Shown here: one piece after another, positions 20,853-34,782 of the stretch | Layout of the letters: each line of letters begins with the position of its first letter | Position numbering within the stretch: position 1 is the stretch's first letter | NCBI GenBank assembly: GCA_028753945.1 | Contig: JAPNXP010000002.1 | Location: 7,316,001-7,380,000, forward strand | Direction of reading: 5' to 3' | Length of the DNA: 64,000 nucleotides | Source of the DNA: Hexactinellida sp. DTS-2022 | Lineage: Eukaryota > Porifera > Hexactinellida | Position numbers and translations under genes: made by a program | Notes under the pieces: model-generated | The model's database searches: none | Told to the model about the DNA's origin: nothing | The model's input: the letters and a program-made list of their open reading frames with translations, nothing else

Positions 20853-20960
20853 CAGGGACGTCGCCACGGGGGGGGCATAGGGAGGCAATGCCCCCCCTGG
20901 TAGAAATCCTCGCCCCGGGGCAATGTCCCCCCTGGTAAAATTTCGTGCACCCGGACATAC
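20853..20960. mobile_element. Possible hAT-like end with G/C runs
   Basis: It begins CAGGGACGTCGCCACGGG, like other hAT CAGNG(C/A)CGTCGCCA ends, and contains repeated caatgccccccctgg words. A matching right end with duplication was not found. Confidence 0.35.
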
Positions 20961-21023
20961 CCCCCTGCTAAATTATTGCCAAATAACGTTGTATGTGTAT
21001 TATTATTATTATTATTATTATTG

Positions 21024-21120
21024 CAAGGCTGGATTCGGTTAACCGGCTAACCGGTTAACCGTTGCTGACATCGGTTAACGGTTAGAGATTTAATCAACCA
21101 GTTACCCGGTCTGTTGAATA
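21024..21120 (+). mobile_element. Possible hAT-like end with GGTTAACCG repeats
   Basis: CAAGGCTGGATTCGG is followed by repeated ggttaaccg words. It lies directly after a (TTA)n tract (21000-21023). No right end was found in the window; the satellite array begins about 155 bp further on. Confidence 0.35.
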
Positions 21121-21338
21121 TCAGCAGTGTTTTTGGGAAATTAATGCATAAAGTATTAAATTTATTGAATTCTATCAGAATATGTTAGTCCCAAATTAAT
21201 TTCTCATCACCACTTAATAAATTTTCTTAGAAAACATTGATTTAAATTTACATAAAGCACGAAATGTATCAGAGAACAGGCAGTACCGTCCAGGCGGAGG
21301 AGGAGAGTGTTCACTTAGTGTATTGCTTGTCTTAGAAC

Positions 21339-24300
21339 ACTTTGGTTTAACTAAAATTAGTATATTTATTAAATATTGAGCCACACATCAACAGGAACAA
21401 CCGTCCAGGCGGAGGAGCAGAGTGTTCACTTAGTGTATTGCTTGTCTTGGCACACCTTGGTTTAACTAAAATTTGTCGAATTTATTAAATATTGAGCCAC
21501 ACATCAACAGGAACTACCGTCCAGGCGAGGAGAAGTAGCACACTTTGGTTTAACCAAAATTTCTTTCATATATTTATTATTGAGTCACACATCAACAGGC
21601 AGTACTGTCCAGGAGGAGGAGCAGAGTGTTCACTTAGTGTATTATTTGTCTTAGCACACTTTGGTTTGCTTAAATTTGTGAAATTTATTAAATATTGAGC
21701 CACACATTAAAAGGCAGTACCGTCCAGGCGGAGGAGCAGAGTGTTCACTTAGTGTATTGCTTGTCTTAGAACACTTTGGTTTAACTAAAATTTGTTATAT
21801 TTATTAAATATTGAGCCACACATCAACCGGCACTACCGTCAAGGCGGAGGAGCAGAGTGTTCACTTAGTGTATTGCTTGTCTTTGCACACTTTGGTTTAA
21901 CTAAAAAAAATTTAATTTATTAAATATTTAGCCACACATCAACCGGCACTACCGTCAAGGCGGAGGAGCAGTGTTCACTTAGTGTATTGCTTGTCTTTGC
22001 ACACTTTGGCTTAACTAAAATTTGTTTAATTTATTAAATATTTAGCCACACATCAACAGGCATTACCGTCCAGGCGGAGGAGCAGAGTGTTCACTTAGTG
22101 TATTGCTTGTCTTTGCACACTTTGGTTTAACTAAAATATATTTTATATATTTATTATTGAGCCACACATCAACAGGCAGTACTGTCCAGGATGAGGAGCA
22201 GAGTGTTCACTTAGTGTATTGTTTGTCTTAGCACACTTTGGTTTAGCTTAAATTTGTTGTATTTATTAAATATTTAGCCACACATCAACAGGAACTACCG
22301 TCCAGGCGGAGGAGCAGAGTGTTCACTTAGTGTATTGCTTGTCTTAGCACACTTTGGTTTAACTAAAATTTGTTATATTTATTAAATATTGAGCCACACA
22401 TCAACCGGCACTACCGTCAAAGCGGAGGAGCAGAGTGTTCACTTAGTGTATTGCTTGTCTTTGCACACTTTGGCTTAAGGAGATAGATCCTCAAATCAAT
22501 CTCTATTATTAATTGTTTAAGCATTCCAACTATACTTTGATACACTATGTATCCAAATCCGGAAGGAAAAATCGATTCGGACATTTTTTTTACCTTTTTG
22601 ACGTCACTAAAGGTCAAAGTCGCCGTCATTTTGTTAAAAAGAATTTCCGCATAATTTCCAGGAAGTGACCTTTGCACGGCTCTCATATCTCAAAAAGTAT
22701 AAGTCGTAGAGAAAAAAACTATCCCTCAAAAATGGTCCTTATCAGTAGTAGGTTTTTTCCCGCCGTGTCGATTTTCAACTTTAATACAAAGTTATGGAGT
22801 TAATAATTATATAATGCCAAATTTCTGATAAAATCGAGCGATTATTTGAAAATCTATAGATATAAATATTAAAATCGAAATCGACAATTCTGTGTGGGGG
22901 GAAAACTTCGAATAATAGAGTAGAGTTAAATTGGCACTTAATTAGAACTTGCGCCAATCAAAGAAAATTGCTAGAAATGCCGTTGACTAGTATGGATTCA
23001 CTATTACGCTATTTTAAACTATCAATATCTAATTCAAATTTTTCGAGTTTGGAAATTCTGAGTTTCTACGTCCTTCTTAGAATAACTTGTACTGTCCAAA
23101 AATGCAATAATAATTGGGGGTTATCGGGTGTTTAAAATTTGAGGATCTATCTCCTTAACTAAAATTTGTTTAATATATTAAATATTTAGCCACACATCAA
23201 CAGGCATTACCGTCCAGGCGGAGGAGCAGAGTGTTCACTTAGTGTATTGCTTCCGTTAGCACACTTTGGTTTAACTAAAATTTGTTTAATTTATTAAATA
23301 TTTAGCCACACATCAACCGGCACTAGCGTCAAGGCGGAGGAGCATAGTGTTCACTTAGTGTATTGCTTGTCTTTGCACACTTTGGTTTAACTAAAATATG
23401 TTTTATATATTTATTATTGAGCCACACATCAACAGGCAGTACTGTCCAGGAAGAGGAGCAGAGTGTTCACTTAGTGTATTGTTTGTCTTAGCACACTTTG
23501 GTTTAGCTTAAATTTGTTGTATTTATTAAATATTTAGCCACACATCAATAGGAACTACCGTCCAGGCGGAGGAGCAGAGTGTTCACTTAGTGTATTGCTT
23601 GTCTTTGTACACTTTGGCTTAACTAAAATTTGTTTAATTTATTAAATATTTAGCCACACATCAACAGGCACTACCATCCAGGCAGAGGAGTAGACTGTTC
23701 ACTTAATGTATTGCGTGTCTTAGAACACTTTGGTTTAACTAAAATATGTTTAATTTATTAAATATTGAGCCACACATCAACAGGCACTACCGTCCAGGCA
23801 GAGGAGCAGTGTTCACTTAGTGTATTGTTTGTCTTAGCACACTTTGGTTTAGCTTAAATTTGTGTTATTGATTCAATATTGAGCCACACATTAACAGGCA
23901 GTACCGTCCAGGCGGAGGAGCAGAGTGTTCACTTAGTGTATTGCTTGTCTGAGAATACTTTGGTTTAACTAAAATTAGTATATTTATTAAATATTGAGCC
24001 ACACATCAACAGGAACTACCGTCCAGGCGAGGAGAAGTAGCACACTTTGGTTTAACCAAAATTTCTTTTATATATTTATTATTGAGTCACACATCAACAG
24101 GCAGTACTGTCCAGGAGGAGGAGCAGAGTGTTCACTTAGTGTATTATTTGTCTTAGCACACTTTGGTTTAACTAAAATTTGTTATATTTATTAAATATTG
24201 AGCCACACATCAACCGGCACTACCGTCAAGGCGGAGGAGCAGAGTGTTCACTTAGTGTATTGCTTGTCTTTGCACACTTTGGCTAAACTAAAATTTGTTT

Positions 24301-27300
24301 AATTTATTAAATATTTAGCCACACATCAACAGGCATTACCGTCCAGGCGGAGGAGCAGAGTGTTCACTTAGTGTATTGCTTGTCTTTGCACACTTTGGTT
24401 TAACTAAAATATCTTTTATATATTTATTATTGAGCCACACATCAACAGGCAGTACTGTCCGGGAAGAGGAGCAGAGTGTTCACTTAGTGTATTGTTTGTC
24501 TTAGCACACTTTGGTTTAACTAAAATTTGTTTAATTTATTAAATATTTAGCCACACATCAACCGGCACTAGCGTCAAGGCGGAGGAGCATAGTGTTCACT
24601 TAGTGTATTGCTTGTCTTTGCACACTTTGGTTTAACTAAAATATGTTTTATATATTTATTATTGAGCCACACATCAACAGGCAGTACTGTCCAGGAAGAG
24701 GAGCAGAGTGTTCACTTAGTGTATTGTTTGTCTTAGCACACTTTGGTTTAGCTTAAATTTGTTGTATTTATTAAATATTTAGCCACACATCAACAGGCAC
24801 TACCATCCAGGCAGAGGAGTAGACTGTTCACTTAATGTATTGCGTGTCTTAGAACACTTTGGTTTAACTAAAATTTGTCGAATTTATCAAATATTGAGCC
24901 ACACATCAACAGGAACTACCGTCCAGGCGAGGAGAAGTAGCACACTTTGGTTTAACCAAAATTTCTTTTATATATTTATTATTGAGTCACACATCAACAG
25001 GCAGTACTGTCCAGGAGGAGGAGCAGAGTGTTCACTTAGTGTATTATTTGTCTTAGCACACTTTGGTTTAACTAAAATTTGTTATATTTATTAAATATTG
25101 AGCCACACATCAACCGGCACTACCGTCAAGGCGGAGGAGCAGAGTGTTCACTTAGTGTATTGCTTGTCTTTGCACACTTTGGTTTAACTAAAATATCTTT
25201 TATATATTTATTATTGAGCCACACATCAACAGGCAGTACTGTCCAGGAAGAGGAGCAGAGTGTTCACTTAGTGTATTGTTTGTCTTAGCACACTTTGGTT
25301 TAGCTTAAATTTGTTGTATTTATTAAATATTTAGCCACACATCAACAGGAACTACCGTCCAGGCGAAGGAGCAGAGTGTTCACTTAGTGTATTGCTTGTC
25401 TTAGCACACTTTGGTTTAACTAAAATTTGTTATATTTATTAAATATTGAGCCACACATCAACCGGCACTACCGTCAAAGCGGAGGAGCAGAGTGTTCACT
25501 TAGTGTATTGCTTGTCTTTGCAAACTTTGGCTTAACTAAAATTTGTTTAATTTATTAAATATTTAGCCACACATCAAAAGGCATTACCGTCCAGGCGGAG
25601 GAGCAGAGTGTTCACTTAGTGTATTGCTTCCGTTAGCACACTTTGGTTTAACTAAAATTTGTTTAATTTATTAAATATTTAGCCACACATCAACCGGCAC
25701 TAGCGTCAAGGCGGAGGAGCATAGTGTTCACTTAGTGTATTGCTTGTCTTTGCACACTTTGGTTTAACTAAAATATGTTTTATATATTTATTATTGAGCC
25801 ACACATCAACAGGCAGTACTGTCCAGGAAGAGGAGCAGAGTGTTCACTTAGTGTATTGTTTGTCTTAGCACACTTTGGTTTAGCTTAAATTTGTTGTATT
25901 TATTAAATATTTAGCCACACATCAATAGGAACTACCGTCCAGGCGGAGGAGCAGAGTGTTCACTTAGTGTATTGCTTGTCTTTGTACACTTTGGCTTAAC
26001 TAAAATTTGTTTAATTTATTAAATATTTAGCCACACATCAACAGGCACTACCATCCAGGCAGAGGAGTAGACTGTTCACTTAATGTATTGCGTGTCTTAG
26101 AACACTTTGGTTTAACTAAAATATGTTTAATTTATTAAATATTGAGCCACACATCAACAGGCACTACCGTCCAGGCAGAGGAGCAGTGTTCACTTAGTGT
26201 ATTGTTTGTCTTAGCACACTTTGGTTTAGCTTAAATTTGTGTTATTGATTCAATATTGAGCCACACATTAACAGGCAGTACCGTCCAGGCGGAGGAGCAG
26301 AGTGTTCACTTAGTGTATTGCTTGTCTGAGAATACTTTGGTTTAACTAAAATTAGTATATTTATTAAATATTGAGCCACACATCAACAGGCATTACCGTC
26401 CATGCGGATGAGTAGAGTGTTCACTTATGTATTGCTTGTCTTTGCACACTTTGGTTTAACCTAAATTTGTTTTATTTTTAAATATTTTGCCACACATCAA
26501 CAGGCACCACCATCCAGGCAGAGGAGTAGACTGTTCACTTAATGTATTGCGTGTCTTAGAACACTTTGGTTTAACTAAAATATGTTTTATATATTTATTA
26601 TTGAGCCACACATTAACAGGCAGTACCGTCCAGGCGGAGGAGCAGAGTGTTCACTCAGTGTATTGCTTGTCTGAGAATACTTTGGTTTAACTAAAATTAG
26701 TATATTTATTAAATATTGAGCCACACATCAACAGGCATTACCGTCCAGGCGGAGGAGCAGAGTGTTCACTTATGTATTGCTTGTCTTTGCACACTTTGGT
26801 TTAACCTAAATTTGTTTTATTTTTAAATATTTTGCCACACATCAACAGGCACCACCATCCAGGCAGAGGAGTAGACTGTTCACTTAATGTATTGCGTGTC
26901 TTAGAACACTTTGGTTTAACTAAAATATGTTTTATATATTTATTATTGAGCCACACATCAACAGGCAGTACTGTCCAGGCAGAGGAGCAGTGTTCACTTA
27001 GTGTATTGTTTGTCTTAGCACACTTTGGTTTAGCTTAAATTTGTGTAATTGATTCAATATTGAGCCACACATTAACAGGCAGTGCGGTCCAGGCGGAGGA
27101 GCAGAGTGTTCACTTAGTGTATTGCTTGTCTTAGAATACTTTGGTTTAACTAAAATTAGTATATTTATTAAATATTGAGCCACACATCAACAGGAACAAC
27201 CGTCCAGGCAGAGCAGCAGAGTGTTCACTAAGCGTATTGCTTGTCTTAGAACACTTTGGTTTAACTAAAATTTGTTTAATTTATTAAATATTGATCCACA

Positions 27301-28032
27301 CATCAACAGGCACTACCGTCCAGGCAGAGGAGCAGTGTTCACTTAGTGTATTGTTTGTCTTAGCACACTTTGGTTTAGCTTAAATTTGTGTTATTGATTC
27401 AATATTGAGCCACACATTAACAGGGAGTACCGTCCAGGCGGAGGAGCAGAGTGTTCACTTAGTGTATTGCTTGCCTTAGCACACTTTGGTTTAACTAAAA
27501 TTTGTTTAATTTATTAAATATTTAGCCACACATCAACAAGAACAACCGTCCAGGCGGATGAGCAGAGTGTTCACTTAGTGTATTGCTTGTCTTGGCACAC
27601 TTTGGTTTAACTAAAATTTGTCGAATTTATCAAATATTGAGCCACACATCAACAGGAACTACCGTCCAGGCGAGGAGAAGTAGCACACTTTGGTTTAACC
27701 AAAATTTCTTTTATATATTTATTATTGAGTCACACATCAACAGGCAGTACTGTCCAGGAGGAGGAGCAGAGTGTTCACTTAGTGTATTATTTGTCTTAGC
27801 ACACTTTGGTTTAACTAAAATTTGTTATATTTATTAAATATTGAGGCACACATCAACAGGCACTACCGTCCAGGCAGAGGAGCAGTGTTCACTTAGTGTA
27901 TTGTTTCTCTTAGCACACTTTGGTTTAGCTTAAATTTGTGTTATTGATTCAATATTGAGCCACACATTAACAGGCAGTACCGTCCAGGCGGAGGAGCAGA
28001 GTGTTCACTTAGTGTATTGCTTGTCTGAGAAT
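21339..28032 (+). repeat. 6694-bp tandem block, copy 1
   Basis: Everything from about 21339 recurs 6694 bp downstream, including unit order, variant units and the nested TTAA element. Just before the block the two copies differ (cttagaacac versus ctgagaatac at 28025). It is a higher-order repeat of about 52 satellite units plus one insertion. Confidence 0.9.
22479..23154. mobile_element. TTAA-flanked element, family G, inside satellite (copy in block 1)
   Basis: The 676-bp element has TTAA at 22475-22478 and 23155-23158 and ends GGAGATAGATCCTCAAAT / ATTTGAGGATCTATCTCC. The TTAA it used is the one in the satellite's own ggcttaactaaaa; removing the element and one TTAA restores an ordinary unit. 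The 89-codon minus ORF crossing its left end is chance. Confidence 0.9.
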
Positions 28033-31000
28033 ACTTTGGTTTAACTAAAATTAGTATATTTATTAAATATTGAGCCACACATCAACAGGAACAACCGTCC
28101 AGGCGGAGGAGCAGAGTGTTCACTTAGTGTATTGCTTGTCTTGGCACACCTTGGTTTAACTAAAATTTGTCGAATTTATTAAATATTGAGCCACACATCA
28201 ACAGGAACTACCGTCCAGGCGAGGAGAAGTAGCACACTTTGGTTTAACCAAAATTTCTTTCATATATTTATTATTGAGTCACACATCAACAGGCAGTACT
28301 GTCCAGGAGGAGGAGCAGAGTGTTCACTTAGTGTATTATTTGTCTTAGCACACTTTGGTTTGCTTAAATTTGTGAAATTTATTAAATATTGAGCCACACA
28401 TTAAAAGGCAGTACCGTCCAGGCGGAGGAGCAGAGTGTTCACTTAGTGTATTGCTTGTCTTAGAACACTTTGGTTTAACTAAAATTTGTTATATTTATTA
28501 AATATTGAGCCACACATCAACCGGCACTACCGTCAAGGCGGAGGAGCAGAGTGTTCACTTAGTGTATTGCTTGTCTTTGCACACTTTGGTTTAACTAAAA
28601 AAAATTTAATTTATTAAATATTTAGCCACACATCAACCGGCACTACCGTCAAGGCGGAGGAGCAGTGTTCACTTAGTGTATTGCTTGTCTTTGCACACTT
28701 TGGCTTAACTAAAATTTGTTTAATTTATTAAATATTTAGCCACACATCAACAGGCATTACCGTCCAGGCGGAGGAGCAGAGTGTTCACTTAGTGTATTGC
28801 TTGTCTTTGCACACTTTGGTTTAACTAAAATATATTTTATATATTTATTATTGAGCCACACATCAACAGGCAGTACTGTCCAGGATGAGGAGCAGAGTGT
28901 TCACTTAGTGTATTGTTTGTCTTAGCACACTTTGGTTTAGCTTAAATTTGTTGTATTTATTAAATATTTAGCCACACATCAACAGGAACTACCGTCCAGG
29001 CGGAGGAGCAGAGTGTTCACTTAGTGTATTGCTTGTCTTAGCACACTTTGGTTTAACTAAAATTTGTTATATTTATTAAATATTGAGCCACACATCAACC
29101 GGCACTACCGTCAAAGCGGAGGAGCAGAGTGTTCACTTAGTGTATTGCTTGTCTTTGCACACTTTGGCTTAAGGAGATAGATCCTCAAATCAATCTCTAT
29201 TATTAATTGTTTAAGCATTCCAACTATACTTTGATACACTATGTATCCAAATCCGGAAGGAAAAATCGATTCGGACATTTTTTTTACCTTTTTGACGTCA
29301 CTAAAGGTCAAAGTCGCCGTCATTTTGTTAAAAAGAATTTCCGCATAATTTCCAGGAAGTGACCTTTGCACGGCTCTCATATCTCAAAAAGTATAAGTCG
29401 TAGAGAAAAAAACTATCCCTCAAAAATGGTCCTTATCAGTAGTAGGTTTTTTCCCGCCGTGTCGATTTTCAACTTTAATACAAAGTTATGGAGTTAATAA
29501 TTATATAATGCCAAATTTCTGATAAAATCGAGCGATTATTTGAAAATCTATAGATATAAATATTAAAATCGAAATCGACAATTCTGTGTGGGGGGAAAAC
29601 TTCGAATAATAGAGTAGAGTTAAATTGGCACTTAATTAGAACTTGCGCCAATCAAAGAAAATTGCTAGAAATGCCGTTGACTAGTATGGATTCACTATTA
29701 CGCTATTTTAAACTATCAATATCTAATTCAAATTTTTCGAGTTTGGAAATTCTGAGTTTCTACGTCCTTCTTAGAATAACTTGTACTGTCCAAAAATGCA
29801 ATAATAATTGGGGGTTATCGGGTGTTTAAAATTTGAGGATCTATCTCCTTAACTAAAATTTGTTTAATATATTAAATATTTAGCCACACATCAACAGGCA
29901 TTACCGTCCAGGCGGAGGAGCAGAGTGTTCACTTAGTGTATTGCTTCCGTTAGCACACTTTGGTTTAACTAAAATTTGTTTAATTTATTAAATATTTAGC
30001 CACACATCAACCGGCACTAGCGTCAAGGCGGAGGAGCATAGTGTTCACTTAGTGTATTGCTTGTCTTTGCACACTTTGGTTTAACTAAAATATGTTTTAT
30101 ATATTTATTATTGAGCCACACATCAACAGGCAGTACTGTCCAGGAAGAGGAGCAGAGTGTTCACTTAGTGTATTGTTTGTCTTAGCACACTTTGGTTTAG
30201 CTTAAATTTGTTGTATTTATTAAATATTTAGCCACACATCAATAGGAACTACCGTCCAGGCGGAGGAGCAGAGTGTTCACTTAGTGTATTGCTTGTCTTT
30301 GTACACTTTGGCTTAACTAAAATTTGTTTAATTTATTAAATATTTAGCCACACATCAACAGGCACTACCATCCAGGCAGAGGAGTAGACTGTTCACTTAA
30401 TGTATTGCGTGTCTTAGAACACTTTGGTTTAACTAAAATATGTTTAATTTATTAAATATTGAGCCACACATCAACAGGCACTACCGTCCAGGCAGAGGAG
30501 CAGTGTTCACTTAGTGTATTGTTTGTCTTAGCACACTTTGGTTTAGCTTAAATTTGTGTTATTGATTCAATATTGAGCCACACATTAACAGGCAGTACCG
30601 TCCAGGCGGAGGAGCAGAGTGTTCACTTAGTGTATTGCTTGTCTGAGAATACTTTGGTTTAACTAAAATTAGTATATTTATTAAATATTGAGCCACACAT
30701 CAACAGGAACTACCGTCCAGGCGAGGAGAAGTAGCACACTTTGGTTTAACCAAAATTTCTTTTATATATTTATTATTGAGTCACACATCAACAGGCAGTA
30801 CTGTCCAGGAGGAGGAGCAGAGTGTTCACTTAGTGTATTATTTGTCTTAGCACACTTTGGTTTAACTAAAATTTGTTATATTTATTAAATATTGAGCCAC
30901 ACATCAACCGGCACTACCGTCAAGGCGGAGGAGCAGAGTGTTCACTTAGTGTATTGCTTGTCTTTGCACACTTTGGCTAAACTAAAATTTGTTTAATTTA

Positions 31001-34000
31001 TTAAATATTTAGCCACACATCAACAGGCATTACCGTCCAGGCGGAGGAGCAGAGTGTTCACTTAGTGTATTGCTTGTCTTTGCACACTTTGGTTTAACTA
31101 AAATATCTTTTATATATTTATTATTGAGCCACACATCAACAGGCAGTACTGTCCGGGAAGAGGAGCAGAGTGTTCACTTAGTGTATTGTTTGTCTTAGCA
31201 CACTTTGGTTTAACTAAAATTTGTTTAATTTATTAAATATTTAGCCACACATCAACCGGCACTAGCGTCAAGGCGGAGGAGCATAGTGTTCACTTAGTGT
31301 ATTGCTTGTCTTTGCACACTTTGGTTTAACTAAAATATGTTTTATATATTTATTATTGAGCCACACATCAACAGGCAGTACTGTCCAGGAAGAGGAGCAG
31401 AGTGTTCACTTAGTGTATTGTTTGTCTTAGCACACTTTGGTTTAGCTTAAATTTGTTGTATTTATTAAATATTTAGCCACACATCAACAGGCACTACCAT
31501 CCAGGCAGAGGAGTAGACTGTTCACTTAATGTATTGCGTGTCTTAGAACACTTTGGTTTAACTAAAATTTGTCGAATTTATCAAATATTGAGCCACACAT
31601 CAACAGGAACTACCGTCCAGGCGAGGAGAAGTAGCACACTTTGGTTTAACCAAAATTTCTTTTATATATTCATTATTGAGTCACACATCAACAGGCAGTA
31701 CTGTCCAGGAGGAGGAGCAGAGTGTTCACTTAGTGTATTATTTGTCTTAGCACACTTTGGTTTAACTAAAATTTGTTATATTTATTAAATATTGAGCCAC
31801 ACATCAACCGGCACTACCGTCAAGGCGGAGGAGCAGAGTGTTCACTTAGTGTATTGCTTGTCTTTGCACACTTTGGTTTAACTAAAATATCTTTTATATA
31901 TTTATTATTGAGCCACACATCAACAGGCAGTACTGTCCAGGAAGAGGAGCAGAGTGTTCACTTAGTGTATTGTTTGTCTTAGCACACTTTGGTTTAGCTT
32001 AAATTTGTTGTATTTATTAAATATTTAGCCACACATCAACAGGAACTACCGTCCAGGCGAAGGAGCAGAGTGTTCACTTAGTGTATTGCTTGTCTTAGCA
32101 CACTTTGGTTTAACTAAAATTTGTTATATTTATTAAATATTGAGCCACACATCAACCGGCACTACCGTCAAAGCGGAGGAGCAGAGTGTTCACTTAGTGT
32201 ATTGCTTGTCTTTGCAAACTTTGGCTTAACTAAAATTTGTTTAATTTATTAAATATTTAGCCACACATCAAAAGGCATTACCGTCCAGGCGGAGGAGCAG
32301 AGTGTTCACTTAGTGTATTGCTTCCGTTAGCACACTTTGGTTTAACTAAAATTTGTTTAATTTATTAAATATTTAGCCACACATCAACCGGCACTAGCGT
32401 CAAGGCGGAGGAGCATAGTGTTCACTTAGTGTATTGCTTGTCTTTGCACACTTTGGTTTAACTAAAATATGTTTTATATATTTATTATTGAGCCACACAT
32501 CAACAGGCAGTACTGTCCAGGAAGAGGAGCAGAGTGTTCACTTAGTGTATTGTTTGTCTTAGCACACTTTGGTTTAGCTTAAATTTGTTGTATTTATTAA
32601 ATATTTAGCCACACATCAATAGGAACTACCGTCCAGGCGGAGGAGCAGAGTGTTCACTTAGTGTATTGCTTGTCTTTGTACACTTTGGCTTAACTAAAAT
32701 TTGTTTAATTTATTAAATATTTAGCCACACATCAACAGGCACTACCATCCAGGCAGAGGAGTAGACTGTTCACTTAATGTATTGCGTGTCTTAGAACACT
32801 TTGGTTTAACTAAAATATGTTTAATTTATTAAATATTGAGCCACACATCAACAGGCACTACCGTCCAGGCAGAGGAGCAGTGTTCACTTAGTGTATTGTT
32901 TGTCTTAGCACACTTTGGTTTAGCTTAAATTTGTGTTATTGATTCAATATTGAGCCACACATTAACAGGCAGTACCGTCCAGGCGGAGGAGCAGAGTGTT
33001 CACTTAGTGTATTGCTTGTCTGAGAATACTTTGGTTTAACTAAAATTAGTATATTTATTAAATATTGAGCCACACATCAACAGGCATTACCGTCCATGCG
33101 GATGAGTAGAGTGTTCACTTATGTATTGCTTGTCTTTGCACACTTTGGTTTAACCTAAATTTGTTTTATTTTTAAATATTTTGCCACACATCAACAGGCA
33201 CCACCATCCAGGCAGAGGAGTAGACTGTTCACTTAATGTATTGCGTGTCTTAGAACACTTTGGTTTAACTAAAATATGTTTTATATATTTATTATTGAGC
33301 CACACATTAACAGGCAGTACCGTCCAGGCGGAGGAGCAGAGTGTTCACTCAGTGTATTGCTTGTCTGAGAATACTTTGGTTTAACTAAAATTAGTATATT
33401 TATTAAATATTGAGCCACACATCAACAGGCATTACCGTCCAGGCGGAGGAGCAGAGTGTTCACTTATGTATTGCTTGTCTTTGCACACTTTGGTTTAACC
33501 TAAATTTGTTTTATTTTTAAATATTTTGCCACACATCAACAGGCACCACCATCCAGGCAGAGGAGTAGACTGTTCACTTAATGTATTGCGTGTCTTAGAA
33601 CACTTTGGTTTAACTAAAATATGTTTTATATATTTATTATTGAGCCACACATCAACAGGCAGTACTGTCCAGGCAGAGGAGCAGTGTTCACTTAGTGTAT
33701 TGTTTGTCTTAGCACACTTTGGTTTAGCTTAAATTTGTGTAATTGATTCAATATTGAGCCACACATTAACAGGCAGTGCGGTCCAGGCGGAGGAGCAGAG
33801 TGTTCACTTAGTGTATTGCTTGTCTTAGAATACTTTGGTTTAACTAAAATTAGTATATTTATTAAATATTGAGCCACACATCAACAGGAACAACCGTCCA
33901 GGCAGAGCAGCAGAGTGTTCACTAAGCGTATTGCTTGTCTTAGAACACTTTGGTTTAACTAAAATTTGTTTAATTTATTAAATATTGATCCACACATCAA

Positions 34001-34726
34001 CAGGCACTACCGTCCAGGCAGAGGAGCAGTGTTCACTTAGTGTATTGTTTGTCTTAGCACACTTTGGTTTAGCTTAAATTTGTGTTATTGATTCAATATT
34101 GAGCCACACATTAACAGGCAGTACCGTCCAGGCGGAGGAGCAGAGTGTTCACTTAGTGTATTGCTTGCCTTAGCACACTTTGGTTTAACTAAAATTTGTT
34201 TAATTTATTAAATATTTAGCCACACATCAACAAGAACAACCGTCCAGGCGGATGAGCAGAGTGTTCACTTAGTGTATTGCTTGTCTTGGCACACTTTGGT
34301 TTAACTAAAATTTGTCGAATTTATCAAATATTGAGCCACACATCAACAGGAACTACCGTCCAGGCGAGGAGAAGTAGCACACTTTGGTTTAACCAAAATT
34401 TCTTTTATATATTTATTATTGAGTCACACATCAACAGGCAGTACTGTCCAGGAGGAGGAGCAGAGTGTTCACTTAGTGTATTATTTGTCTTAGCACACTT
34501 TGGTTTAACTAAAATTTGTTATATTTATTAAATATTGAGGCACACATCAACAGGCACTACCGTCCAGGCAGAGGAGCAGTGTTCACTTAGTGTATTGTTT
34601 CTCTTAGCACACTTTGGTTTAGCTTAAATTTGTGTTATTGATTCAATATTGAGCCACACATTAACAGGCAGTACCGTCCAGGCGGAGGAGCAGAGTGTTC
34701 ACTTAGTGTATTGCTTGTCTGAGAAT
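28033..34726 (+). repeat. 6694-bp tandem block, copy 2
   Basis: It matches copy 1 at every position compared, except one seen difference: T at 24977 versus C at 31671. Identity continues to about 34782, where the next unit diverges (aggcattacc versus aggaacaacc). Confidence 0.9.
29173..29848. mobile_element. TTAA-flanked element, family G (copy in block 2)
   Basis: It is identical by eye to 22479-23154 and offset by exactly 6694 bp, so it was copied with the block and is not an independent insertion. TTAA lies at 29169-29172 and 29849-29852. Confidence 0.9.
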
Positions 34727-34782
34727 ACTTTGGTTTAACTAAAATTAGTATATTTATTAAATATTGAGCCACACATCAACAG

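Noticed and set aside
22417-22686. 89-codon minus ORF, identical at 29111-29380, looking conserved
   Set aside because: The identity comes from the recent 6694-bp duplication; it runs across a satellite/element junction and has no motif.
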